This document shows, in pieces, positions 1 through 8,733 of a stretch of DNA of 33,863 nt. The DNA comes from Candidatus Methylomirabilota bacterium (GTDB lineage Bacteria > Methylomirabilota > Methylomirabilia > Rokubacteriales > DASRDR01), in contig DASYQW010000133.1 of the NCBI GenBank assembly GCA_036005065.1, forward strand, positions 1-33,863, in the 5' to 3' direction. Made by a program: the position numbers and the translations under genes. The notes below the pieces were generated by a model. It saw only the letters and a program-made list of their open reading frames with translations. It made no database searches and was not told the DNA's origin. Each line of letters starts with the position of its first letter. Positions within the stretch are counted from its first letter, which is position 1.

Positions 1-116
1 CCCGCCTGGGGGGACCCCAGGCACCACCGGCCCCGAGGGTCCTGCACATTCACCTGTGGGGCGGCTCGCGCCTCTTCGGTGAGGTGGGCCGCAGACGCCC
101 TCGGGGCTTCTTTTTT
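1..116. other. Gene-free left edge
   Basis: I see no convincing gene in this stretch. It opens with a perfect hairpin at 4-22 (arms GCCTGGGG and CCCCAGGC, loop GGA). Around 90-117 a short imperfect hairpin (AGAcGCCC / GGGCtTCT) runs into a T-tract at 111-117, which could be a weak intrinsic terminator of a plus-strand gene lying off the left end. No start codon with a ribosome binding site leads into a protein I recognise. Confidence 0.5.
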
Positions 117-117
117 T
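94..117 (+). terminator. Possible weak intrinsic terminator
   Basis: A short stem (GCCC / GGGC, extended by AGA / TCT across one mismatch) is followed directly by a run of seven T. The shape fits a Rho-independent terminator for a plus-strand gene upstream of the window, but the stem is weak and the upstream gene cannot be seen. Confidence 0.3.
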
Positions 118-190
118 CGGAGGGGGTGTCGGAACACCCCCTCCGAGGCCTCCCCCGAAGCAAGTCGCGCGGGCCAAGCCCGCGCTCGGA
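117..190 (+). repeat. Dispersed two-hairpin repeat, copy 1
   Basis: Hairpin 1 spans 117-146: a perfect 13-bp stem beginning TCGGAGGGGGTGT, with loop CGGA. It is followed by the box GAGGCCTCCCCCGA (145-158). Hairpin 2 spans 167-185 (GCGCGGGC, loop CAA, GCCCGCGC), then a CGGAGC tail. The same order of parts recurs at 13827, 21860 and 30939. Hairpin 2 here has a different arm sequence from the other copies yet pairs perfectly, so both arms have changed together. Confidence 0.75.
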
Positions 191-205
191 GCACTCTCAC
201 CCCAA

Positions 206-228
206 CCCTCTCCCTGGAAGGGAGAGGG
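206..228. repeat. Perfect 10-bp inverted repeat
   Basis: Arms CCCTCTCCCT (206-215) and AGGGAGAGGG (219-228) enclose a GGA loop. It lies 59 bases past the stop codon of the minus-strand TPR gene and could act at the 3' end of that transcript, although no T-tract follows on either strand. Inverted repeats of this purine/pyrimidine type are common in intergenic regions of GC-rich genomes. Confidence 0.6.
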
Positions 229-286
229 AGCGGAGTAGGAGCGGCTATCGGAGCGCTGGCGCGGGTACTGTATTCGCCGTTCAGGG

Positions 287-772
287 TTAGTTCAGCATGC
301 CGACCAGGCGGTGGAGCTCGGTGCGCGCGGGCCGGTACCCGGGCTCGATCGCCAGCGCCCGCTGGAGCTCCTCGATCGCCTCGTGGACCTTGCCCTGGTG
401 GGCGTACACGCGGGCGAGGTTCACGTGCGGGTAGTGGCGGGGCTCGTAGCGCTTGGCCTCCATCGCCTGCCGGAGCCAGGGGATCGCCTCCTCGAAGCGG
501 CCGAGCTTGATCAGGTAGGAGCCGATGTCGTTGTAGGGGTTGCCGAAGTCCCGATCGACCTCGATGGCGAGCTGGCACTGGCGGATGGCGCCCGCGTAGT
601 CGCCCTTGAAGCTGAGCGTCCAGCCGAGGAAGGTGTGGGCTTCGGCCGTGGGCCAGCACTCGAGGGACTTCCGGTACAAGGCGATGGCCTCGTCCAGCGC
701 ACCCTTCATCTGGGCCGCGTGCGCCTGGAGGAAGTAGTGCCCGGCCTGCTCGCGAGCGGTCCCCTCGTCCAT
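287..772 (-). CDS. Tetratricopeptide repeat protein
   Basis: This 161-aa protein consists almost wholly of TPR helices, roughly residues 9-42, 43-76, 77-109 and 112-147. The recurring pattern is G-x-[YF]-x-x-A-I (for example 'KGDYAGAI', 'LGRFEEAI', 'QGKVHEAI') with an AIE-x-(D/E)P turn. TPR arrays bind partner proteins; no enzymatic domain is present. I see no signal peptide, so it is probably cytoplasmic. It is the last gene of a minus-strand cluster, 34 nt after the EthD-like gene, and probably cotranscribed with it. The partner is unknown. The ATG start is weakly supported by upstream purines. Family assignment is firm, function is not. Confidence 0.85.
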   Translation of the reverse strand: MDEGTAREQAGHYFLQAHAAQMKGALDEAIALYRKSLECWPTAEAHTFLGWTLSFKGDYAGAIRQCQLAIEVDRDFGNPYNDIGSYLIKLGRFEEAIPWLRQAMEAKRYEPRHYPHVNLARVYAHQGKVHEAIEELQRALAIEPGYRPARTELHRLVGMLN

Positions 773-806
773 CCGGGGAGCTCTCGAGGCCCCGTCGGGG
801 AACGCC

Positions 807-1121
807 TCAGCCCACGATCTCGCTGATCTGCACCTGGGGGGAGATGTTCGTGAAGTTCGGGACGTCGGCCATGAACTCCTTCCCGTGCGCGGCCATCCCC
901 TTCTGGAATTCCCCGGCCGCGTTGAAGTAGAGGTGGCACGCGGCGACGAACGGCGCCGGGGCTCCCGGGGCGCCGCCAGCCAGGCCCTTGTCGATCTCGT
1001 ACCGGAGGAGCCCGAAGGATTTGAGCCGCTCCCCGACGAGCGGCATGTGCTTCCGCGCGTAATACTCGTGATCGAACTTCGCCCCGTCCCGGTGGGGATA
1101 GAGGACCGATGCCCGGATCAT
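807..1121 (-). CDS. EthD-domain protein
   Basis: This 104-aa protein has the layout of the EthD family (dimeric alpha-beta barrel, PF07110). The N-terminal strand is 'MIRASVLYPH', followed by 'FDHEYYARKHMPLV', the typical F-D-x-x-Y-Y-x-x-K-H signature, and a C-terminal strand 'PQVQISEIVG'. Family members are named for a protein needed for ethyl tert-butyl ether breakdown; most have no assigned reaction. The ATG at 1119-1121 overlaps the stop of the upstream TPR gene in an ATGA arrangement, so translation is probably coupled. Length matches the usual ~100 aa. Its substrate cannot be read from the sequence. Confidence 0.85.
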   Translation of the reverse strand: MIRASVLYPHRDGAKFDHEYYARKHMPLVGERLKSFGLLRYEIDKGLAGGAPGAPAPFVAACHLYFNAAGEFQKGMAAHGKEFMADVPNFTNISPQVQISEIVG

Positions 1122-1480
1122 CGCTCGTCTCCTTCGGTCACGCCGGCCTTGTCGAGCCGGCGGAGGAACACCTCGATCTCCTTCTTGGTCTGGAGGTCGC
1201 CGGTCTGGGTCGCCACCTCGAGCCCCTGGCGATACGCGTCGCGCGCCTCGGCCACCCGGCCGGCCCGCTCGAGGGCCCGGCCGAGGCCGCGATGGGCGGC
1301 CGAGTAGTCGGGCTTCAGCCGGATCGCCGCTTGGTACTCGAGCGCCGCCTCCGCCGCCCGCCCCGCCTCCAGGTACGCTCCGGCCAGTCCGAAGCGGACG
1401 ACGGGGTCGTCCGGCATCATCTCGGCGACCTCCTGGAACTCGGCGATGCGGTCGGGGAGCGACATGGCTCGGGTCGTCAC
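1118..1480 (-). CDS. Small TPR protein
   Basis: This 120-aa protein has about three TPR units. The clearest are 'AAEAALEYQAAIRLKPDYSA' (about residues 42-61) and 'GRVAEARDAYRQGLEVA', and the C-terminal helix is charged. It overlaps the upstream gene by 4 nt and the downstream EthD gene by 4 nt, so all three are very likely one translationally coupled unit. Met at residue 6 ('MSLPDRIAEF') is an alternative start. Its tight coupling to an EthD protein suggests a scaffold or assembly role, but that is inference. Confidence 0.8.
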   Translation of the reverse strand: MTTRAMSLPDRIAEFQEVAEMMPDDPVVRFGLAGAYLEAGRAAEAALEYQAAIRLKPDYSAAHRGLGRALERAGRVAEARDAYRQGLEVATQTGDLQTKKEIEVFLRRLDKAGVTEGDER

Positions 1481-2556
1481 CCTCGAGCATCGGCTGCGCC
1501 CTCCGGGCTGTCAAGCCGGGCCGGCGCCTCGATCCGCCTGGTGACCAGGCGGCTCCCGTTGCGGGTCGCGAGCCAGCCGGGGAGCGCGCAGGAGAAGCGC
1601 CCGGCGCGCCCGCCGGCGACGACGACGTGGATGTCCTCCGGGGAGGGGAACTTCGGAACGAGGACGTCGGGGGACGGCGGATTCGGGCGAAACCGCAGGA
1701 TGGACGACTCCCCGCCCCGCGCGTCCGGCAAGCACTCGCCGTACGGCCGCCGGATCGTCTGGAAGAGGAACTGCCGGAGGTCGGCTTTGGTCCAGCCGTC
1801 GGCGGCGAACGTGGCGGCGTGCTCGGGGCCGACGACGAGCATCGTCTCGCAGTAGAGCGGCCAGTGCTTGTCGTTCCAGAGCCCGCCCATGGACCAGCCG
1901 AGCGAGGCGGCGAGGTCCCGGGCGGTGCGGCTCGCGTGATCGGAGATCCCGTGGGGCGCCTCGCAGGCGAAGGCGGTCACGGTGCTGGCCTCAGGCGGGA
2001 AGCCGCGCTCGACGTGGAGCGGCGCCCACGGCGAGACGTCCTCGGCCTCGGCGATGCAGTAGCTGTACCGGCCCGGGTGCCCGAAGGTCGACATGGAGAT
2101 CTCGCCGGGCCGGGCGCCGCCCACGTTCACCAGGCAGAGCCGGAGGGCCCGGCCGATGGTCGCGTTCGCCCGGAACCCGGGGCCGAAGACGCCGGCGCCC
2201 GAGTTGAGCCCGATGGCCGGGCCAATCGGACCGTTCACCACCAGCAGCGGCGCGGCGTAGTGGGTCGTGGTCAGGACCCCGTGCAGGTTGAAGGCGGGAT
2301 CGGTCACCGCCTCCACCGCGGCCAGGACGACCGGCAGGTACTCGGGGCGACAGCCGGCCATGACCGCGTTGATGGCGACCTTCTCGACGGTGGCCCGGCC
2401 GTAGTTCGGGGGGATGAGCCCGACCAGGTCGCCCGGGGCGCGGCCGGGGGCGCCCGCCAGGAGGCGGTCCACGCGCTCCCGCGTCGGCGGGATGACCGGC
2501 AGGCCATCCGTCACCCCCCGCTCGAAGAGGAGCTCGAAGTCGTCCGTGGCGGTCAC
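1477..2556 (-). CDS. Conserved protein of unknown function, ~359 aa
   Basis: I chose the GTG at 2554-2556, giving 'MTATDDFELLFERGVTDGLP', because a GGGAG purine run lies 10 nt upstream and sequence further upstream looks non-coding. Distinctive segments include 'GLPVIPPTRERV', 'PPNYGRATVEKVAINAVMAG', 'NGPIGPAIGLNSGAGVFGPG', 'ANATIGRALRL' and 'HPGRYSYCIAE'. From memory this resembles a family of ~360-aa conserved proteins found near UGSC-motif (seleno)proteins in soil bacteria. I cannot confirm that here and no such partner is in the window. No TGA-coded selenocysteine is needed. No catalytic assignment can be made. It leads the minus-strand operon and overlaps the TPR gene by 4 nt. Confidence 0.75.
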   Translation of the reverse strand: MTATDDFELLFERGVTDGLPVIPPTRERVDRLLAGAPGRAPGDLVGLIPPNYGRATVEKVAINAVMAGCRPEYLPVVLAAVEAVTDPAFNLHGVLTTTHYAAPLLVVNGPIGPAIGLNSGAGVFGPGFRANATIGRALRLCLVNVGGARPGEISMSTFGHPGRYSYCIAEAEDVSPWAPLHVERGFPPEASTVTAFACEAPHGISDHASRTARDLAASLGWSMGGLWNDKHWPLYCETMLVVGPEHAATFAADGWTKADLRQFLFQTIRRPYGECLPDARGGESSILRFRPNPPSPDVLVPKFPSPEDIHVVVAGGRAGRFSCALPGWLATRNGSRLVTRRIEAPARLDSPEGAADARG

Positions 2557-2623
2557 CGCGGCGATTCTCCCACATCCCCTGGCCGGGATCACGCAGGGCC
2601 CGCCCGTGGCATCCCGGTGGCGA

Positions 2624-2652
2624 TTGACACCCGCCGGGGGGTCCCCTATAGT
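2624..2652 (+). promoter_or_regulatory. Sigma-70-type promoter of the beta-helix gene
   Basis: A perfect -35 box TTGACA (2624-2629) and -10 box TATAGT (2647-2652) are separated by 17 nt. This is the strongest housekeeping promoter match in the window. Predicted transcription starts near 2659, giving a leader of about 88 nt before the ATG at 2747. A strong AAGGAGG ribosome binding site precedes that ATG. Confidence 0.8.
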
Positions 2653-2746
2653 CCCCCCACGCGTCGACCGGTCCCGGCCCGGCCTCCGGGAGGCGCCGAA
2701 CACACCCGATCCGGTGACTCACCGACTCCACGTGGAAGGAGGGGCC

Positions 2747-3505
2747 ATGTCCCGCACCGCGCTTCGCACGCTCCTCGTCCTGCTCGCCGGTCTGACCGCC
2801 AGCCTGTGGCCGTTAGCGCCGGCGCAGGCGGAAACGGAAAACTGCACGGCCATCGCGGCGCTGCCCTTTACGATCACCGCCCCCGGGATTTATTGCCTGA
2901 AGGGCAACCTGGAGACGAGCGCGACGAGCGGCGACGTCATCTCGATCGGCGCGTCGAACGTGGTGCTCGATTTCAACGGGTTCTACGTGTCCAACCTGTC
3001 CGCTCGATCCACTACGGCAGCGAGGGCGGTGGTGTTCACCGGCCGCAAGAACGTCACCATCCGCAACGGGTCGATCATTCGATTCTACGCGGGGATCGTC
3101 TTCAGCGGCGACGTGCAGGGCCTGCTCATCGAGCAGATGCGGCTCGCCGAGAATCGAAACTCCGGCATCAGCGGGTTCGCCCTGCCGGGGGGAGCCAGCG
3201 GCGTCATCCGGGACTGTCAGGTCAACAAGACGGGCGGCGGCGTGGTCTCGCCCTTCGGCATCGGCCTGGTGGGCGGCCAGATGGAAGTCGCCAACAATTT
3301 CGTCAAGCAGGTCACCCCGAACGGCGGGACCGGGTTTGGCATCCTCCTGAACAGCTCCACCAATCACGTGGCCGTCAACAACCGCATCAGCACGGCCGGG
3401 GTGGGCATCCGGATGGATGCGAGCCAGGGCAAGCGGCGCGACAACATCACGACCAATGTCGCGACCCCGTACCAGGGCGGCATCGATCTCGGCAACAACA
3501 ACTGA
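2747..3505 (+). CDS. Secreted right-handed beta-helix protein
   Basis: The 252-aa product starts at ATG 2747, behind an AAGGAGGGG ribosome binding site. Residues 1-28 form a signal peptide ending in 'PLAPAQA'. The mature part shows short repeats of the parallel beta-helix type, such as 'NVVLDFNGFYV', 'NVTIRNGSIIRF', 'GLLIEQMRLAENRNSGI' and 'NHVAVNNRI', with regularly spaced Asn/Gly turns. Such folds occur in polysaccharide-active and surface proteins (PbH1/NosD-like). No catalytic triad is evident and the protein is short. It is most likely exported to the periplasm or surface. It stands alone between its own promoter and the promoter of the next gene. Enzymatic activity is unknown. Confidence 0.8.
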   Translation: MSRTALRTLLVLLAGLTASLWPLAPAQAETENCTAIAALPFTITAPGIYCLKGNLETSATSGDVISIGASNVVLDFNGFYVSNLSARSTTAARAVVFTGRKNVTIRNGSIIRFYAGIVFSGDVQGLLIEQMRLAENRNSGISGFALPGGASGVIRDCQVNKTGGGVVSPFGIGLVGGQMEVANNFVKQVTPNGGTGFGILLNSSTNHVAVNNRISTAGVGIRMDASQGKRRDNITTNVATPYQGGIDLGNNN

Positions 3506-3523
3506 CGGCCCCGGCTGCGGGGC

Positions 3524-3553
3524 TTGGTTCGGCCGGCGCCAGCGTGCTATCGT
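3524..3553 (+). promoter_or_regulatory. Extended -10 promoter of the di-heme gene
   Basis: TTGGTT (3524-3529) and TGC-TATCGT (TGn at 3545-3547, -10 at 3548-3553) are 18 nt apart. The start would fall near 3560, about 15 nt before the ATG at 3575, leaving room for the GGGAGG ribosome binding site. The same TGC-TAT form recurs before mreB and ftcD. Confidence 0.55.
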
Positions 3554-3574
3554 GAGCCGCTTCGGGAGGGGTGT

Positions 3575-4756
3575 ATGAAGCGGCGCCTGCGGGACCTCGC
3601 GTTCGCCTTCTTGCTGGCGGGAACCGGCCTGCTCGGGACCGGCGCGCCCGCCGCCGGGGCCGAGGGGTTCGGCGGGCCGTTGCCCGGGTTGCCGGCGCCG
3701 CTCCGGGTGGCCTTCCGCTTCGGGCAGGCACGGTTCGGCCGGGTAGAGACGCCGGCGACCGGTCTCGGCCCCGTGTTCAACGGGCGAAGCTGCCTCGAGT
3801 GTCATTCGCACCCCGCCCCCGGGGGGACCGGGGTGGGACCCGAGACCCGGGTCGTCCGGTTCGGGAGCCATTCGCCCGGGCGGCCGTTCGACCCCTTGAC
3901 GGGCCTGGGGGGCCCGACGCTCCAGCGCCACAGTGTGGCCGGCGAGGTGCCCGGGTGCCATCTGGCCGGCGAGGTGGTGCCGCCGGAGGCCAACGTCGTC
4001 GGGCTCCGCCAGCCGCCGCCGCTGTTCGGGATCGGCCTCATGGAGGCCATCCCCGCCTCGACGATTCTGGCCCACGCCGACCCCGACGACGTGAACGGCG
4101 ACGGGATCGCCGGGCGCCCGAACCTGGTCGGGGGGCGACTCGGCCGGTTCGGCTGGAAGGCGGCCGAGCCGGGGCTGCTCGGCTTCGTCGGCCTGGCCCT
4201 GCGGAACGAGCTCGGGGTGACGAACTTCCTCTTCCGCGACGAGCTGCCGCCCCAGGGCCAGCCCATCCCGCCCGGGTGCAAGCTGACGCGTGACCCCGAG
4301 GACCAGGGCGCGCGCCTGGTCGGGCTCTACGCCTTCCTCGCCTATCTGGCGCCGCCGCCGCGCGGGCCGCTCTCGCCGGTGGTGCTCCGCGGGGAGCGGC
4401 GCTTCGCCGAGGTCGGCTGCGCGGGCTGCCACATCCCCACGCTGCGCACCGGACTGCACCCCGTCGCGGCGCTCAGGCAGCGAGACGTCCCGCTCTACTC
4501 GGACCTGCTCACCCATTACATGGGCGAGCCGCTCAACGACGGAATCCCCGAAGGGCGGGCCGGCGGGGGGCGATGGCGGACGGCGCCGCTCTGGGGGCTC
4601 CGCGTGCGCACGCGCTTTCTCCACGACGCGCGGGCGGCGAGCCTCCTGGAGGCGATCCAGCTCCACGCGGGCGAGGCGCGGGAGGTCCGCCGGCGCTTCT
4701 TCGGGCTGTCGGCTGCCGATCGGACCGACCTGCTCGCCTTCCTCCAGTCCCTCTGA
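3575..4756 (+). CDS. Di-heme oxidoreductase (putative peroxidase family)
   Basis: This 393-aa protein has a signal peptide (residues 1-29, ending 'GAPAAGA') and two c-type heme sites, C73-LE-CH77 and C282-AG-CH286. It matches the di-haem oxidoreductase family (DUF1111/DHOR, PF06537), with its usual 'FGxARFGR', 'GLGPVFNGRSCLECH', 'GLGGPTLQRH', 'IPASTILAHADPDDVNGDGIAGR' and C-terminal 'PLWGLRVRTRFLHDARA' blocks. The D170-D176 stretch looks like a calcium-binding loop. Members are periplasmic and often sit near metal or iron acquisition genes; their reaction is not settled. The start at ATG 3575 has a GGGAGG site; an in-frame extension to 3524 would bury the signal peptide. Confidence 0.88.
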   Translation: MKRRLRDLAFAFLLAGTGLLGTGAPAAGAEGFGGPLPGLPAPLRVAFRFGQARFGRVETPATGLGPVFNGRSCLECHSHPAPGGTGVGPETRVVRFGSHSPGRPFDPLTGLGGPTLQRHSVAGEVPGCHLAGEVVPPEANVVGLRQPPPLFGIGLMEAIPASTILAHADPDDVNGDGIAGRPNLVGGRLGRFGWKAAEPGLLGFVGLALRNELGVTNFLFRDELPPQGQPIPPGCKLTRDPEDQGARLVGLYAFLAYLAPPPRGPLSPVVLRGERRFAEVGCAGCHIPTLRTGLHPVAALRQRDVPLYSDLLTHYMGEPLNDGIPEGRAGGGRWRTAPLWGLRVRTRFLHDARAASLLEAIQLHAGEAREVRRRFFGLSAADRTDLLAFLQSL

Positions 4757-4807
4757 GACGGCCGCGGACCACCCGGGCGGGCGACCCCGGTGCGTCGGGC
4801 GCCTGCG

Positions 4808-4836
4808 TTGATTCCCTCCCGGGCTTACGCCATACT
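4808..4836 (+). promoter_or_regulatory. leuC promoter, probably leaderless transcript
   Basis: TTGATT (4808-4813) and CATACT (4831-4836) are exactly 17 nt apart. Transcription would begin near 4843, at or 1-2 nt before the ATG at 4845. No ribosome binding site precedes the start codon, which agrees with a leaderless mRNA. Confidence 0.5.
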
Positions 4837-4844
4837 CGGCCGTG

Positions 4845-6104
4845 ATGGGCATGACCATCACCGAGAAGATTCTGGCGGCCCACGCCGGGAAGGCCGGGGT
4901 GGAGCCGGGCGAGTTCGTCATCGCCAAGGTGGACGTGGTGATGGGGAACGACGGCTCGACGGCCGGGGCCCTCCCGGTCTGGCGCCAGATCGGCGTCGAG
5001 CGCGTCTTCGATCCCGACCGGGTCGTCATCGTGCTCGACCACTTCGTGCCGAACAAGGACATCCAGGCGGCGAACCTCCTCGCTCCGGTCCGGAAGTGGG
5101 CGCGCGCGCAGGGGATCCGCCATTTCTTCGACGAGGGCCGCACGGGCATCGCCCACATCATCCTCCCCGAGCAGGGGCTCGTCGGCCCCGGGGACCTGAT
5201 GGTCGGCGGGGACTCCCACTCGTGCACCAACGGGGCGCTCGGGGCGTTCGCCACCGGCGTCGGCTCGACCGATCTCGCCTCGGTGCTCGCCCTGGGCGAG
5301 GTCTGGCTGAAGGTGCCGGCCTCCCAGAGGTTCGTCTACCACGGGACGCCGCCCCGCTGGGTGATGGGAAAGGACCTGATCCTCGCCACGATCGGCCGCA
5401 TCGGCCTCGACGGCGCCCGCTACCAGGCGATGGAGTTCACGGGGCCGACCATCGCCGCGCTGTCGATGTCCGAGCGCCTCACGATGTGCAACATGGCGAT
5501 CGAGGCGGGCGGCAAGTCGGGCATCATCGCGCCCGACGAGGTCACGCTGGCCTACGTGCGCGGCCGGGCCAAGCGCGGCTTTTCGTGCTACGCCTCCGAT
5601 CCCGACGCCCGCTATGCGGCCATTCACGAGTTCGACGTGTCGGGCCTCCGGCCTCAGGTGGCCAAGCCCTTTTCGCCCGACAACGTCGGCCCCGTCGACG
5701 AGGTGGCCGGGACGCCCCTCGATCAGGTCTTCCTGGGCTCCTGTACCAACGGGAAGCTCGAGGACCTCCGGATCGCCGCCGGCATCCTCCGGGGCAAGAA
5801 GGTCCACCCCGACACCCGTCTGATCGTGATCCCCGCCAGCCAGTGGATCTATCTCCAGGCTCTTCGGGAGGGGCTCCTCGAGGTGTTCGCCGAAGCCGGC
5901 GGCGCCGTCTCCACCCCGACGTGCGGGGCCTGCTTCGGAGGCCACATGGGCATCCTGGGGGCGGACGAGGTCTGCCTCTCCACGACCAACCGGAACTTCG
6001 TCGGCCGGATGGGCCACCCGACGGCCAAGGTCTACCTCGCCAACCCCGCGGTCGCCGCGGCCAGCGCGGTCAAGGGCGCCATCGCGAGCCCGGACGAGGT
6101 CTGA
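4845..6104 (+). CDS. leuC: 3-isopropylmalate dehydratase large subunit
   Basis: This 419-aa protein is an aconitase-superfamily enzyme of the short LeuC/homoaconitase type. It interconverts 2- and 3-isopropylmalate in leucine synthesis with its small-subunit partner just downstream. The [4Fe-4S] ligands are C300 ('GSCTNGKLEDL') and C360/C363 ('TCGACFGGHMG'). Other family blocks are 'VVIVLDHFVPNKD', 'GDSHSCTNGALGAFATGVGSTD' and 'QWIYLQALREGLLEVFAEAG'. Start codons GTG 4842, ATG 4845 and ATG 4851 are all in frame; I chose ATG 4845 because 'MGMTITEKILAAHAGK' is the usual N-terminus and a promoter lies right upstream. A homoaconitase or related C4/C5-diacid role cannot be excluded. Confidence 0.92.
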   Translation: MGMTITEKILAAHAGKAGVEPGEFVIAKVDVVMGNDGSTAGALPVWRQIGVERVFDPDRVVIVLDHFVPNKDIQAANLLAPVRKWARAQGIRHFFDEGRTGIAHIILPEQGLVGPGDLMVGGDSHSCTNGALGAFATGVGSTDLASVLALGEVWLKVPASQRFVYHGTPPRWVMGKDLILATIGRIGLDGARYQAMEFTGPTIAALSMSERLTMCNMAIEAGGKSGIIAPDEVTLAYVRGRAKRGFSCYASDPDARYAAIHEFDVSGLRPQVAKPFSPDNVGPVDEVAGTPLDQVFLGSCTNGKLEDLRIAAGILRGKKVHPDTRLIVIPASQWIYLQALREGLLEVFAEAGGAVSTPTCGACFGGHMGILGADEVCLSTTNRNFVGRMGHPTAKVYLANPAVAAASAVKGAIASPDEV

Positions 6105-6116
6105 CGGGACAGCGTC

Positions 6117-6620
6117 GTGACGGGACGGGTCGTGGGCCGGGCCTGGACGTTCGGCGACGACGTCAACACGGACGCCATCACGCCCGGGAAATACCTCACG
6201 ATCCGGGACCCCGCCCAGCTCGCGCCGCACGTCATGGAGGGCGTCGACCCGGAGTTCGCCCGCAAGGCCCAGCCCGGGGACCTCCTCGTGGCCGGGAAGA
6301 ACTTCGGGTGCGGATCATCCCGCGAGACCGCCCCGGCGGCGCTCAAGGCCTTCGGCCTGGGGTGTGTCATCGCGACCTCGTTCGCCCGCATCTTTCTCCG
6401 GAACGCCGTGAACATCGGGCTCCCGATTCTCGAGTGTCCGGCGGCGGTCCAGGGGATCCGGGACGGCGACACGATCGAGGTGGACGTCACGGCCGGCCGC
6501 ATCGTGAACCGAACGACCGAGGTGACATTCGAGGCGACGCCCTTTCCCCCCTTCATGCAGGAGCTGATGGCGGCGGGCGGCCTGGTGGCCTTCACGCGAC
6601 GCCGACTCGGCCTCGACTGA
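6117..6620 (+). CDS. leuD: 3-isopropylmalate dehydratase small subunit
   Basis: The 167-aa swivelling-domain subunit pairs with the large subunit 12 nt upstream. Characteristic blocks are 'DDVNTDAITPGKYL', 'VAGKNFGCGSSRETAP' and 'CVIATSFARIFLRNAVNIGLP'. The short length and this N-terminus fit the archaeal-type/LeuD type 2 group that partners with ~420-aa large subunits. It starts with GTG at 6117 and is expected to be cotranscribed with leuC. Two hairpins follow its stop codon before the mreB promoter. As with LeuC, the exact substrate may be isopropylmalate or a homologue. Confidence 0.9.
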   Translation: MTGRVVGRAWTFGDDVNTDAITPGKYLTIRDPAQLAPHVMEGVDPEFARKAQPGDLLVAGKNFGCGSSRETAPAALKAFGLGCVIATSFARIFLRNAVNIGLPILECPAAVQGIRDGDTIEVDVTAGRIVNRTTEVTFEATPFPPFMQELMAAGGLVAFTRRRLGLD

Positions 6621-6631
6621 GCCTGTTCCGG

Positions 6632-6679
6632 CCCCGCGCCGCGGGGTGCCCGGGATGGGCGCCGGGCGCGGCCGCCCGG
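6632..6679 (+). terminator. Tandem hairpins after leuD
   Basis: Two perfect inverted repeats lie between the leuD stop and the mreB promoter. One is CCCCGC/GCGGGG (6632-6646, loop GCC); the other is CCGGGCG/CGCCCGG (6662-6679, 4-nt loop). There is no strong T-tract, so they may terminate with Rho or protect the 3' end of the leuCD message. Confidence 0.4.
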
Positions 6680-6726
6680 TCTCTAAGTAGTTGCCTTGAC
6701 GGGTCTTTTCGGTCCTCCCCCAGGGC

Positions 6727-7844
<1,118 letters not shown>

Positions 7845-7860
7845 GCCCCGGGCGCCCGGC

Positions 7861-8730
7861 ATGCTCGAATTTTGGCTGCGCTACCGGAAATACACCCGCC
7901 TCCTGCTCGTCCTGCTGGCGGCGTTCTCGCTCCTGACCCTCCAGCAGGTGCGGCCCGGCGAGAGCCAGTGGTTGGCCGAGGGGATCGCCGCCGTCACGGC
8001 GCCGGTGCAGTCGGCGTTCGCCCGGATGCATCGGGGAGCCCTCGGCCTCTGGACGACCTACCTCGAATGGAAGGGACTCCGCCTCAACGCCGAGCGACTG
8101 CGCATCGAGGTCACCGCCCTTCGCCTGCGCCAGCTCCGCCAGGACGAGCTCGAGGCCGAGAACGCCCGCCTGCGCGCGCTGCTCGACGTGCGGGAGCGGA
8201 TCGCGGTCCGGACCGTGGGCGCCGAGGTCGTCGCCCGCGAGTGGAACGGATTCACCCGGGGGCTGACGATCAACCGCGGCCGGGCGGACGGGCTCGAGCG
8301 CCTGGCGCCCATCATCGTGACCGCCGGCGTCGTCGGGCGCGTGCTGGAGCTTCGGCGCAACTCCGCGGTCATCCAGCTCCTGACCGATCCGGCCTCGAGC
8401 ATCGGGGGCGTCGTGCACCGGACGCGGGCGCAGGGACTCGTCGAGGGCGTCGCCGGTGGCCGGCTGCGGCTGAAGCTCGCCGCCCGTGAGGAGGGGATCA
8501 GGCCCGGCGACCTCGTCTCCACCTCCGGCATGGGCGGCCTCTTCCCGAAGGGGCTGCCGCTCGGCCGCGTCGTTCAGGTCCATCCCGCCACCGGGCTCTT
8601 CCGCCTCGCCGATCTCGAGCCGGCCGTCGACCTGGCGAAGGTCGAAGAGGTCCTCGTCCTTCCGCGGGGCATGACGGGCGACCTCACCTCCGCGTTCTCA
8701 GCGGCCTCGGGCCGTGTCGGCCAGGAGTAG
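7861..8730 (+). CDS. mreC: Rod shape-determining protein MreC
   Basis: The 289-aa protein has one N-terminal membrane segment (about residues 12-28), a coiled-coil region rich in Leu/Glu/Arg (about 65-110), and the periplasmic beta-rich MreC domain. That domain includes 'VVAREWNGFTRGLTINRGRADGLE', written here in parts, and 'GDLVSTSGMGGLFPKGLPLGRV'. MreC links MreB and MreD in the membrane to PBP2 and activates it. It lies 16 nt after mreB and 3 nt before mreD, so it is surely in the same operon. Confidence 0.95.
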   Translation: MLEFWLRYRKYTRLLLVLLAAFSLLTLQQVRPGESQWLAEGIAAVTAPVQSAFARMHRGALGLWTTYLEWKGLRLNAERLRIEVTALRLRQLRQDELEAENARLRALLDVRERIAVRTVGAEVVAREWNGFTRGLTINRGRADGLERLAPIIVTAGVVGRVLELRRNSAVIQLLTDPASSIGGVVHRTRAQGLVEGVAGGRLRLKLAAREEGIRPGDLVSTSGMGGLFPKGLPLGRVVQVHPATGLFRLADLEPAVDLAKVEEVLVLPRGMTGDLTSAFSAASGRVGQE

Positions 8731-8733
8731 GCG

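Noticed and set aside
111..146. T-tract plus 13-bp hairpin as a bidirectional terminator
   Set aside because: The T-tract precedes the stem on the plus strand, so neither strand has stem then T-run for this hairpin. The T-run fits only the weak hairpin before it.
1477..2556. Selenoprotein gene with in-frame TGA
   Set aside because: The gene reads through without an internal TGA, and no SECIS-like hairpin needs to be invoked.
1627..3555. Plus-strand 642-codon open frame over the unknown 359-aa gene
   Set aside because: It crosses an opposite-strand gene, a promoter and the beta-helix gene in another frame; composition is that of a shadow frame.
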